Source: Rhizoclosmatium globosum (Eukaryota; Chytridiomycota; Chytridiomycetes; Chytridiales; Chytriomycetaceae). Taken from it: a DNA stretch of 64,000 nucleotides. A model generated the notes under the pieces. The model was not told where the DNA came from. It was given only the letters and a program-made list of their open reading frames with translations, and did no database searches. Below are positions 48,591-58,136 of the stretch, piece after piece (position 1 is the stretch's first letter; each line of letters begins with the position of its first letter). The stretch covers positions 310,001 through 374,000 of the forward strand of contig MCGO01000040.1 in NCBI GenBank assembly GCA_002104985.1, in the 5' to 3' direction. The translations under genes and the position numbers were made by a program.

Positions 48591-49982
48591 TTAGGAACGC
48601 TTGACGGCCTCAATAGCCTTGTAGGTGTCCTCGGTAGTATCGTACTGAGTGATCCAACCACCACCGTTAGTCCAGTTCCCAACATTCAAGACAATTCTGG
48701 TGACGAGGTGAGCAATATTAGCTTGGAATGGCGTGTCGGCGAAAGTACGGGCTGACAACACACGGGCTTCCTCTGCAATCTTCTGGGCACGTTCCATACG
48801 AACGCGATCATACACCAAAAGAGCCTTAGAGATATCCTTTGCATCTGAAAATGCTTCCAATGCATCGGCAAGGACAATAGCATCTTCAAATGCCTGGTTG
48901 CAACCCTGTCCACGGTTTGGTCTCATTCCATGCGCAGCGTCTCCAATCAAAGCAACGCGACCCTTGTGGAAGGAAGGCAAGTCTGGCAAATCGTAAATCG
49001 CAACAGGAGTAATTGACTTGGCACTGGCAACAATATCGGAGAGGTTCTTTGGAGCTCCCCAGCTCAACACAAGCTCTGAAAGACGTGCAGATTCCTTGGG
49101 GAGGTTTGAGTATGGTCTCCAAGTGTCGGAAACGTCATCTCTTGGCTCAGAAAACTCAGTGACGGTCCATCCAATCTTGTCATCGCCAAGACGACACATG
49201 GTGATTTCGCGCTTATTGACACGGTCCGTGTTCATCGTGAGGGACTCGCCAAATTGAAGGTCGCCAGTCAATTGTGTCACACCCAAATATCCCATAATTC
49301 CGGTGAACTGAGCCTTGGAATCCTCACCATACACCAAGCGACGTGTCATGGAGTGGATTCCGTCAGCTCCGACAATTAAATCACCTTCAACGGTAGTTCC
49401 ATCCGCAAATTGACATTGCACGTGATTTCCGACAACATCACTAATCTTTTCCACCTTCTTCCCAGTATACACTTTGACACCCACAGTCTGGCATTCCTTC
49501 AAAAGAATGGTGTGCAACTTGGAGCGAAGGAGTTGGACTGAGTGTCGCAATCTTGGGTCTGGATCCTGGGCTCCAATTTGCGCCTTAATTGGCTTCCCGC
49601 CGTCCATCTGCTTGAGGTGCATGTAATCAGTGTCAGTGAATCCAGCAGCAATGACCTGGTCGAGGAGGCCAAGGCGCTTGAGGACTCGGAGACCGTTGGT
49701 TTGAATCACCTAAAGTGCAATGTTCAGCAGCAGTCTGAAGAGTTATCTGGAAAGAAAACATCGCATCGAGGGGTAGAAATAAGGGAGAGAAGAAAGAGGT
49801 TTGTTGCGTACCACTCCCGCGCCAACTTCCCCGAATTCAAGAGAAACTGGACCCCCATTTGACTTTTGAACCGCCTCAACCAAGTCGATCTTGTCGAAGA
49901 GAATTGATTCGTGCCCTGCCTTGCGGATAGCGAGTGCAGCAGCGGTACCAGCGAGACCTGTCCCAACAATTATGACTTTCAT
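48591..49982 (-). CDS. Class A FAD-dependent monooxygenase
   Basis: Flavoprotein hydroxylase of the p-hydroxybenzoate/salicylate hydroxylase fold, using NAD(P)H, O2 and FAD. Two exons give about 430 residues. The N-terminus is the dinucleotide-binding fold VIIVGTGLAGTAAALAIRKA (GxGxxG). The middle has the NAD(P)H/FAD DG motif LIVGADGIHSMTRRL, and the second FAD motif is VALIGDAAHGMRPNRGQGCN followed by QAFEDAIVLADAL. The substrate cannot be told from sequence; an aromatic or other small hydrophobic compound is likely. No C-terminal membrane segment or targeting signal is evident. It is head-to-head with the acyl-CoA synthetase across a 320-bp spacer that holds a bHLH-type palindrome. The frame is clean throughout. 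Confidence 0.9.
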
Positions 49983-50302
49983 TTAAAGTTTTCGTTGTGT
50001 GTTTTTCGACCGAAAGCGCATCACGTGATGTATGCCTTGGAAACAAAGAAAACACAAAACATTTGTTTTTCAAAGGAATTCTGTTAATATGACAATAAAA
50101 GTATGCTCGGCTCGCAAGAAGAGACGTGCATTTGTATGACCATTGTACCCTTCAAGTTCGTGGTGGGGTGAATTTACATCAGTTACAGCAGAGGTTCTAC
50201 TGTCTATTTCAAAGAAAAGGAGAATGTTGAAATAACTATGCGAGACGTTGCTCCGATCTCTCCTTCCCTTTGATATGCTTTGAAATCATTCCACAAAGTC
50301 CA
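49983..50302. promoter_or_regulatory. Shared upstream region of monooxygenase and acyl-CoA synthetase, with E-box palindrome
   Basis: The 320 bp between two divergent start codons hold no open frame. At 50019-50030 is a perfect 12-bp palindrome, CATCACGTGATG, whose core TCACGTGA is the preferred site of Cbf1/USF/TFE-type bHLH factors. It lies 37 bp upstream of the monooxygenase ATG and about 270 bp from the synthetase ATG. Binding is inferred from the motif alone. Confidence 0.5.
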
Positions 50303-52568
50303 ATGCCTCAAGCTCTCTCCATTGCCTTGCCAGGCACTGCAACTCCAACATCCACCGCCATCTACAGGAATGCATCATCTGCCAATGGATTGCATGAACG
50401 ACCAGCAGAGGGAATCAACACGATTCAGGACATGTTCAACAATGGTTTCCGCAACATGGCATCCAAGGAGGTCTTTGGCTCCCGTCGCCTTTTGAACACA
50501 ATCGAAGAGCAGAAAGAAGTCACAAAGAAGCTTGCGGATGGTACCGAGATCAAGGAAACAAAGACTTGGAAGTTCTTTGAGCTTGGACCCTATGAATGGA
50601 AGACATGGGCTGAGGCCGAGAAGATCACAGGAGCATATGCAAGCGGTTATCGTGCTCTTGGATTGAAGAAGGGGGACAAGCTCACCATCTATGCAGACAC
50701 CAGGTGGGTACTTAAAGGGTTGTGGTGGGTTTCAGAACTTACTAATGCCTCAATCCATAATCGTAGCTGCGATTGGATGTTCACTGCCATGGCTTTAGTG
50801 CAGCAAGGAATTGTTATTACTACGGCATACGCGTATGTTTGATTTCGAAGTGGCGTCTCACACCAATAACACTCCTCTTGCAGAACTCTCGGAGAAGACG
50901 GATTGGCCCACTCCCTTAATGAATGCGAAGTTACCACCATCTTTACTTCCGCCGAACTCTTGCCTGTTGTTGTCAAAGTTGCATCTAAGTGCAAAGACTT
51001 GAAACATATTGTGTACTCTGGAGCCGCGGATTCCACCATTCCACAACAAGTTCCACATTTGAAAGTACTCAGTTTGTCTGAATTGGAATCATTGGGAAAC
51101 CAGCACCCAGTCGCCCCAGTTTCAGTCGACAAGGAAGATCTTGCACTCATCATGTACACATCTGGAAGTACGGGTCCACCAAAGGGTGTCATGATTACTC
51201 ACGCGAATGTCGTTGCCGCATGTACTGGAGGAATCGACTTCCTGAGAGCTCATACAGACCCAACGGAGACTTACCTCGGCTACCTCCCCCTCGCCCACAT
51301 TCTCGAATTTGCCGTTGAAATCGCTGCATTGTATATGGGCTGGCCAATCGGATACGGATCCGTCAAGACCCTCACCTCCCTAAACGTCCGAAACTGCAAG
51401 GGAGATCTCCAAGAGCTTCGCCCCACGACGTTCGCCGGTGTTCCTCAAGTCTGGGAAGGAATCAGAAAGGCTGTCACAGCCAAGATTTCAGCTTCGTCTC
51501 CAATAGCTCAGGCCGTTTTCCGATTCGCTTACAATGCAAAACGCTGGTGTATGAATAATCGCGTTGAGTTCTTGGCCTACCCATTGGATGCTTTGATTTT
51601 CTCAAAAATTAAGGCTCAGGTTGGTGGGCGCTTGAAGTTTGCGTTGTCTGGAGGAGCTGCGTTGCCGAAGAGCACTCACGAGTTCCTTAACGTCACTGCG
51701 GTAAAGATTGCTAATGGATACGGTATGTTCTTCGCTTTTGGGGTTTTAGAATAACTTATGGATTTGCAGGAATGACTGAATGTACCGCTGTCATTGCTTT
51801 ACAAGACTTGACTCGTATCCACTACCTTGGTGAAACGGGAACAGTTGTGACCAGTATGGAAATGAAGCTTGTTGATTGTCCTGAATTGGGATACCGTGCT
51901 AGTAATGTTCCAAGACCTCAAGGAGAAGTGTGGTTGCGTGGTCCCTCAGTTATGAAGGGCTACTACAAACAACCACAATTAACCAGTGAAGCATTCAGTG
52001 AAGACGGGTGGTTGAAAACTGGAGATATTGGAGAATTCAATGAAGATGGAGGTAACGTTTCCATTCAAATTGACTCTATGCTGCTAATTCTAGTCAACAA
52101 AGCCTTGATTCTGATTGACCGTAAGAAGAATCTTATCAAGCTTTCAAACGGAGAATACATTGCTCTGGAGAAGCTCGAGGCAAATTACAAGGTTCCAAAT
52201 ACGTTCAAAACATTTGCGTCTATGCCGACTTGGAACAGAGCTACGCCATCGCCTTGATCCAACCAGTTGAGAAGGAGATCCGTGCTCTCGCTGGTGAACT
52301 CGCTAATAACCCTAACCTGGACGTGGAGCACCTCGACTACGACGAGCTCTGTGCTCGGAAAGATATTAGAAACCGCGTTCACGGAAGTTTGAATGAAATC
52401 GCCAAGAGCCTGAAGTTCAAGACGGCAGAGATTGTTGGAAGCGTGGTTTTGACGCCTGAGGAATGGACACCGCAAAACGGAATGCTTACTCCTGCCATGA
52501 AGTTGCAGCGTAAGTTTATTGTGGATAGATACCGCACGGCTGTGGCGGAAGCGTACACAGTAGCTTGA
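50303..52568 (+). CDS. Long-chain acyl-CoA synthetase
   Basis: AMP-forming ligase that activates fatty acids to acyl-CoA. Six exons run from MPQALSIALPGTATPTSTAI to YRTAVAEAYTVA, about 690 residues. The ATP-binding loop is LIMYTSGSTGPPKGVMITH; other motifs are YLGYLPLAHILE, KFALSGGAALPKSTHEFLN, NGYGMTECTAV, GWLKTGDIGEFNEDG and LIDRKKNLIKLSNGEYIALE, the last being the hinge-region fatty-acyl-CoA synthetase signature. The long N-terminal region with a gate-like segment puts it with the eukaryotic FAA/ACSL group. At 52197-52200 the frame slips by one base within YKVPKY..., consistent with a lost A in AAA; the rest is continuous. Confidence 0.92.
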
Positions 52569-52954
52569 GGGGACTCGATGCAGTAAGAACGGGACAAGTT
52601 GATTGCTATTTTGAAAATACACTCGTTTGTTTATGATTGTCTGTTGAGAAAAACTCTGTGAGAACCGTGCCACGACGCCATCATCATCCCGGACTTTCAG
52701 TAGATCAAGCTCTGAATCAAATCAAACCTAAGGTACAGGTCCATCACCGAGAAATTGAACAGTAACGAAGTGTGTCTTCACAATGATGCCGATTGACACA
52801 CCGGATATCTCCGAGGCGCTGTTCTGTAGAGCAGTCTCTCATCGCCCTTGCTCACGTGTACTTATAAGAGTTCTCATCTTGTTTCTCTGCAGTATCTGTC
52901 AAACCATCCACGCTTCAACTCCTGACGAACCCTACAACCACCAACCAAACAAGA
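52569..52954. other. Intergenic region between acyl-CoA synthetase and WD40 gene
   Basis: No supported gene. It contains a CACGTG hexamer near 52854 in CTCACGTGTAC and a pyrimidine-rich TTGTTTCTCTGCAG at about 52879-52892 that looks like a splice acceptor, so a 5' non-coding exon of the WD40 gene may start here. Confidence 0.4.
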
Positions 52955-54431
52955 ATGACAATGTCATACATGAGGTACATTCCGTGTTCTCACGAATCGA
53001 ATTCTCTGCCTATTTACTCAAACAACCCAAACAACAGAGAGGATGTGACGTTTGTAAAACCCGTGCCAAAGAAACATGCCCAACGGTCCAGCATCCAGCA
53101 CTGGTATTCGTGAATTTGAACTCTCCTGGCGCGTGTCTTAATTCAGTATACTTTCGCAAACCAAAAGGCAACTCCGAGACCTCATCGCATGCCCTCAAAT
53201 CGCAAGGAATTCTACTTTGTAAACCAAAACAACGTCTCGGATACAATACAGAAACAAAAACGGTGTGTGAATATCACTGTTGCTGGAAGACGGGATGCTG
53301 AATTACTAATCCTTGTTGTGTTCTGAATGGTCCAGACCACACCAGTCTTAAAAGATTTGACGTTTACACCAACATCTATGACCACAGGGTAAATCAATTT
53401 CTCAGTCATGAAATGAATTTAAAGTATGGACGCTGAATATAACGGAATAGGGAAGGATATATCGCGGCAGGCGGACAACGAAGTCAATTGACTGTCCGTC
53501 AACTTTCATCCAACTGGTTTGCACAAGCAACTGTTGGAGGATCCATCAATAATGCCATGTGTATTTCATCTCACGGAGGACAACCGGTTAGTTGAGGCAG
53601 AGATGGTATGAGGAAGTACTCAAACAAAAAATAACCAGCGTCTCCTGATTTGCAACAATGACGAAACCATCAAAGTGTATACATTGCCTGGCCTTCAGCG
53701 TGTCACAAATATTAGTTTACCAACAGCAGTCAACTATGCGAGCGTGAGTCCAGACGGAAAGAAACTGGTGGCTGTTGGTGATTCGAATCAAGTCTTTTTG
53801 TATGACGTGACCCCTCAGGGGGATATCAAAAGATCCACACATTGACAGGTATTACTCCGACGTTTATTGATGGTTCTTAAAAAACATATAGCATCAAATG
53901 ACGCTTGTTTCTCATGTGCTTGGAATCAAACAAGCGACAAATTTGCAGTGGCCAGTCAGGATGGATATGTATGTGTTTGGGACATTCGGAGTACAGAGAA
54001 ACTGGTCAAGTTGGGGTCTAAGCAGGTATGGCTTCGAGTTAAATTAAGGTTGAGCCTAGTTTTACTCAACTTGACCAGAACCCGCAAGTGAAAGGTGCAG
54101 CAAGATGTGTTAAATTTTCAATGTCTGGATCCGTAGATTTGCTCATGTTCAGTGAGGTATGAGATTCCTTGAGAGACTTTGAGTGTGGTGGGGCAGTGGG
54201 GTTAAACACCGTATTACACAGCACGTATCGTACATTAATCTTGTGGATGCACGAACATTTAATGAGTGTCAGTCTGTGCGAGTGGCGCCGCAGAACACGG
54301 ATATGCACATTTCAGGGATAGCATTCAGCCCAGACAGCAAGTCGATATTTGCAGGACTTGAGCAGACAGTATTAGAGTACGACGTTGACACAATGAGTCG
54401 GCGCTCATTTCCAGAGGGATCCATTATTTAA
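52955..54431 (+). CDS. WD40-repeat protein with DUF2415-like C-terminus; three apparent frame breaks
   Basis: Beta-propeller protein of a family conserved in fungi, function unknown. It starts MTMSYMRYIPCSHESNSLPI. An intron then joins SSIQHW to QLRDLIACPQIA, giving the IQHWQLRDLI block. Later exons give FYFVNQNNV, VLKDLTFTPTSMTTG, GYIAAGGQRSQLTVRQL, SNDACFSCAWNQTSDKFAV, DGYVCVWDIRSTEKL and, at the end, HVSYINLVDARTFNECQSV and FAGLEQTVLEYDVDTMSRRS. Frames jump by one base at about 53205, 53234 and 53818; the last sits in a GGGGG run. With those restored the protein is continuous, about 400 residues. Confidence 0.78.
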
Positions 54432-54479
54432 TTTGTTCTTTTTGTTCTTTCTGTTTTCGCCATAAAAACTCTTTTCAAA

Positions 54480-55730
54480 ATGTCAGACGTTGAGCGATTT
54501 GACGGCGACAACGACACCGAGCGCGACCGTGGCGACCGCAACGAGCGCAGTGACCGCAACGACGAGCGGCCGCGGGAGCCTCGTGGACGGGACCGGCGCG
54601 ACGACTCGATTCGGTCGTTGTTTGTGCGTGGCCTTGCGAGTGGGACAAGGTGAGTCTGAGCCACGGCTTAAAACGAGGTGACTAAAGAAGACGTGGGATA
54701 GGGCCGAGGACCTGACGTCGGCGTTTGAAACATACGGCACAGTCAAGGATGGTGCGTGTGTGTGCGGCGTGTGTGCGTGGCTTTCAGTGACAGTGCTCTA
54801 AACATTGATGTTACAGTGTACATCCCGAAGGACTACTACAACGGCGGTATCAAGGGCTTTGCTTACATCCAGTGAGTACCGTGTCCGAGCAAGTTCTGTT
54901 CAGTTCAGATGTTGGGAAAAGCAAGAAATGAGGCTCAGAGGGAGGCACTCCCAGTCAGAACAAGGACTTTTATTCACCCCTCTCCTCCCTCTCTTCCCTT
55001 CAAGCCAATGGCCATGATGCCAGTGTGAATGCCCAAGTGTGTGCGGCTGCATCATTCAAGCTTTCAAGGCTTACTCTACTTCTCTTCATCTTTCACTCTC
55101 CTTCCCCCCGTTCAAGTTTCAAGCTCTTTCTCCTCTTTCTCTTCTTTCAAGTGACCACTTGTCAAGTGTCTGTGCCCAAGTTAACATGATGCCTCTTCTC
55201 TCCTCTCTCCACTATCCAGATACGCCACTCAGGAGGAAGCTGACAAAGCTTTTGAGAAGATTGAATACTTGACATCAATGGCCGCCGTTTGACCGTCGAA
55301 TGGGCCCAGGGTGACAGAAAGAGTTGAGTGCTAACCCCTTTTTTTCTCTTGAAGGACCTTGTTTAGGCCCTACATCGCCCAATAGCTGCCTTGCTCATTT
55401 TGACACCAAATTTACTCATACATTCTTGCAATATTCAGCTCCCAACCAAATGCGGTCGAAGGATGCTCCTAGACGAAGAACTCCTGACCGGTACAGAAGA
55501 GACAACCGCGACCGGCTCTAGATCCAGAGACCGTAGACGCAGATCCCGTTCCCGTTCTCGGTAAGTCTGTTTTTTTTTACTTAAAAAACGCTCTTTCTGA
55601 GCTTTACAAACCATTTAGATCCCCACCACGTCGTCGTGACAGATCTCGTTCTCGTGACAGAGACTACAACAGACGTGATAGAGACGGGGACAGCAGAAGA
55701 GATGACAGAGATGACAGACGTGATCGTTAA
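54480..55730 (+). CDS. SR-type splicing factor with one RRM
   Basis: Exons give an Asp/Arg-rich start (MSDVERFDGDNDTERDRGDR), an RRM (RNP2 LFVRGL, RNP1 GGIKGFAYIQ, then YATQEEADKAFEKIEYL and INGRRLTVEWAQGDRK) and a C-terminal RS/RD tail (SPPRRRDRSRSRDRDYNRRD). The architecture resembles SRSF2/SRSF10-like pre-mRNA splicing regulators. One-base frame breaks are needed near 55270 (EYL/INGRR, a lost G in TTGGAC) and near 55508 within the RS tail. One intron uses a GTTGAG donor after the RRM. The 348-nt intron inside the RRM is unusually long for this locus. Confidence 0.86.
54872..55219 (+). other. Long intron inside the SR protein RRM
   Basis: The GTGAGT donor after ...AYIQ and the acceptor ACTATCCAG bound a 348-nt intron, five to seven times the usual size here. 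It is rich in CTTTC/TTCAAG and CAAGTG/TCAAGT repeats between about 55030 and 55180. Retention would quickly hit stop codons. Confidence 0.7.
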
Positions 55731-57071
55731 ATTGTGTCCTTTTGATAGGACATTCTGCAATTTTGGGAGTGAGGGATTTTTTGGTTTCGTTTTCAGTCTT
55801 TGTGTTTTTCTTCGTAATGTTTTTCTATCGTGTGCGGTTTGAAAGAGAGTTCATGTGTTGGTTTGTTTCACTTTTCTCTTCCAAAACAATCATACAACAC
55901 TTCAACGTGAAGGACCCGTCGTTCAAGATTACAACTATCTCGCTAGAACAGAGATCGGTATCATATAGGCCGCAGTTAGAGTATTTCTTTACTGATCTGA
56001 CTCTCTTGACTTAAAAGAACATAGAACTTCAACTTAACCATGAGATCTTCTAGCCGACCGCAGTCACAGTGAACCTAAAACGATCTCATAGGTATCTTAT
56101 TTGTGCAACCTCTTCCGTCTTTCTGACCCTGTCGCGTCTTAACATCCAACCCTGAAGGCATCAGAATTGTCAGGCTGTGTGGCATCACCTTAACCAAACG
56201 ATCATCCCAAACATAGCCACGCTCAAACCCTTCTTCGATCTGTCTGTTTTTTTCGTACTATTTTATTCTAACTTTGTTTCCCCTCATAGATTAACGATAA
56301 TCTTGTTTTGCGACATCATGGACCTTGCAGTATCCTTCCCCAAATTTTTGGCGGCAAATACTGCTTGTGTTGACTCAGCTACTCGGTTACTTCCCTCTTG
56401 ACTGATCGACCCGTTGGAAAAAACCCAACACACTCCATTCTTGCATGCACAAACAAAAAAAAACACCCAAAATCAGATAAAAACAATATCAAAGCAGTTT
56501 GAGAGTGTTATTCCGGGTTGGTCTGGAAAGGTTGTAATTGGTTCTGGGGTTCTTGGTGTCAAAAATGGTGGCTGCTTTTCAGTTTGGTTGGTCTTTCTCA
56601 GTGAAACTCATCTTTCTATCTCTAATATGCGTGTTTAAATCACAGGAAACGCTGCAAACTCGCCTTTTACATTTTCTTTACAATACCTCGGACCTTGCAG
56701 TGTATCGTGCCCCTAGCTACGAAATGGTTAGTGATGGATGTTCGGAATAGCTTCGGCCCCCTGAACACTTCCTCGGCGGCAAACACTGCAACGGTTGACT
56801 TGGTTTCAGCTGTTTCCCTCTTGATCAATCAACCTGATGAAAAATCTATTTGCACGGGTGACGGTGCCCGTAGCTTAAATATCTTAAAGATTAACGTGCC
56901 TAATCCCGGGGGATTGGGAAAGCAAGCAGCTGAAACTGGGGTTCTTGGTTTTGTACTTCTCAATAACTTGAATAAAGAATTAATCATATCGTATTGATAT
57001 TCAAACATCGACTCTTTTCCCAACACGTTTTCCTGAAATTCTTTTTCAATTCTTTTGTTCCATATCAAAGG
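55731..57071. other. Weakly coding region with a diverged duplication and a hairpin
   Basis: No confident gene. Two related stretches share the words GGACCTTGCAGT (56320-56331 and 56690-56701), GGCGGCAAA(T/C)ACTGC (56350 and 56775), TTCCCTCTTGA and CTGGGGTTCTTGGT (56544-56557 and 56936-56949) in the same order. The second is open for 100 codons (56695-56997) and shares AANTA(C/T)VD with the first at protein level. ATGAGATC at 56040-56047 and GATCTCAT at 56082-56089 form an 8-bp inverted repeat. This could hold upstream exons of the next gene, a decayed duplicated gene or a non-coding RNA. Confidence 0.45.
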
Positions 57072-57746
57072 TCATCAAGCGCCGATTTCGAAATCATGAA
57101 GCTGCCGAATTGCATAATAACTCTCCATCTTATGGAGCGGGCCGCTGGGGCTCTGAAGTTCAACGAGTACTCAAGAGTGGAGAATATGTTGAACGTGATA
57201 GACGCGTCCACCTTTCTGAAATGGGGGCAGAGTTAGTTTATGTCAAAGGCGCTTGTAAGATTGCACAGTTGATGAAAAATATCGTGTCAGACGCTATTCC
57301 GGGGCTGTCTTTCGGAGTCAAGGTCAAACCAAAAGGTAAAGTTGTTGATAAACAGCTCATTTATCGAGTAATATTGACGGTACTTTTAACTACGATTAGC
57401 GCAAATCAAAGAAGAAACTGCCCTCCGCTTGAAGGCGATGAAATCACGAAAAATTACACCGAACAAAAGATGGCCAGCCCCAGAGCAAAACTTCATTCCC
57501 TACCTAACTCCAGCTTTATTTATCCCAATCAGAGATTATTCAAATTTCACGATTGAGATTGGTTCGGATTCAGAATCAGACTTTGATTCTATCTCCGTCC
57601 AAAGTACTTCGATCAAGAAACGTGTCGCCCTTCTCGAGCTGTCAAAACTGGAGGCAGATATCGCGAAACTCAAGGCCGAGATTTTGCTGAAAGAGGAGGG
57701 GAAGAAACTCACAAAGAAAGAATTCGCGCATGTCAGTTTAGACTGA
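57072..57746 (+). CDS. Hypothetical protein, C-terminal part
   Basis: Unrecognised. An exon opening after ...TATCAAAG with VIKRRFRNHEAAELHNNSPS runs through GSEVQRVLKSGEYVERDRRV and IPGLSFGVKVKPK. It splices (GTAAAG...CGATTAG, about 57336-57400) in phase to AQIKEETALRLKAMKSRKIT and ends with an acidic Ser patch (EIGSDSESDFDSISVQS) and a Lys/Glu/Leu-rich helix likely to be coiled coil (LSKLEADIAKLKAEILLKEE). The in-phase junction supports a real transcript. The 5' end is not resolved; a second frame is also open across 57000-57236. Confidence 0.45.
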
Positions 57747-58136
57747 GTGAAACGATCCGATATTTCTTTGTAGTTTGCTGCTGGTAAGTGTTCCATAGAT
57801 AACAGCAAGATGTGTGGCAGCCACACATATACAATTTCAAGTCAATGACCTAACGTTATTTATTTGTTTTGGCTATCAGTAGATACGTTATGTGACTGTC
57901 TTAGTCTAGTTTTGATGGTTTTAGTTGTTGATGGAATAAACTGTAATGTTATTTTCTACTCCTGTGTCTTTTATTCGAAAGTAGACACTGAAGTCTGAAT
58001 GAATTCGATCATATATTTCGACTTTACCATGAAGCTCGTAAACAAAATCATCAGGACAATGAAATAATTCGTCTCAATAATCATATTTTATTTGAATTTC
58101 CAGAACTATGCGATTGAAATACTTTTGCTTCGGTGA
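57747..58136. other. Convergent intergenic spacer
   Basis: This AT-rich spacer lies between the stop of the hypothetical gene and the stop of the axonemal gene. It holds AATAAA at about 57935, a plausible polyadenylation signal for the plus-strand gene. I saw no open frame or RNA gene. Confidence 0.5.

Noticed and set aside
52783..53301. 172-codon plus-strand frame resembling a secreted Cys-rich protein
   Set aside because: It overlaps conserved WD40-gene exons (IQHWQLRDLI and following) in another frame; those exons explain the sequence.
55731..57071. snRNA or tRNA gene
   Set aside because: No U-snRNA core, Sm site, A/B box or cloverleaf could be identified by eye; only a single short hairpin was seen.
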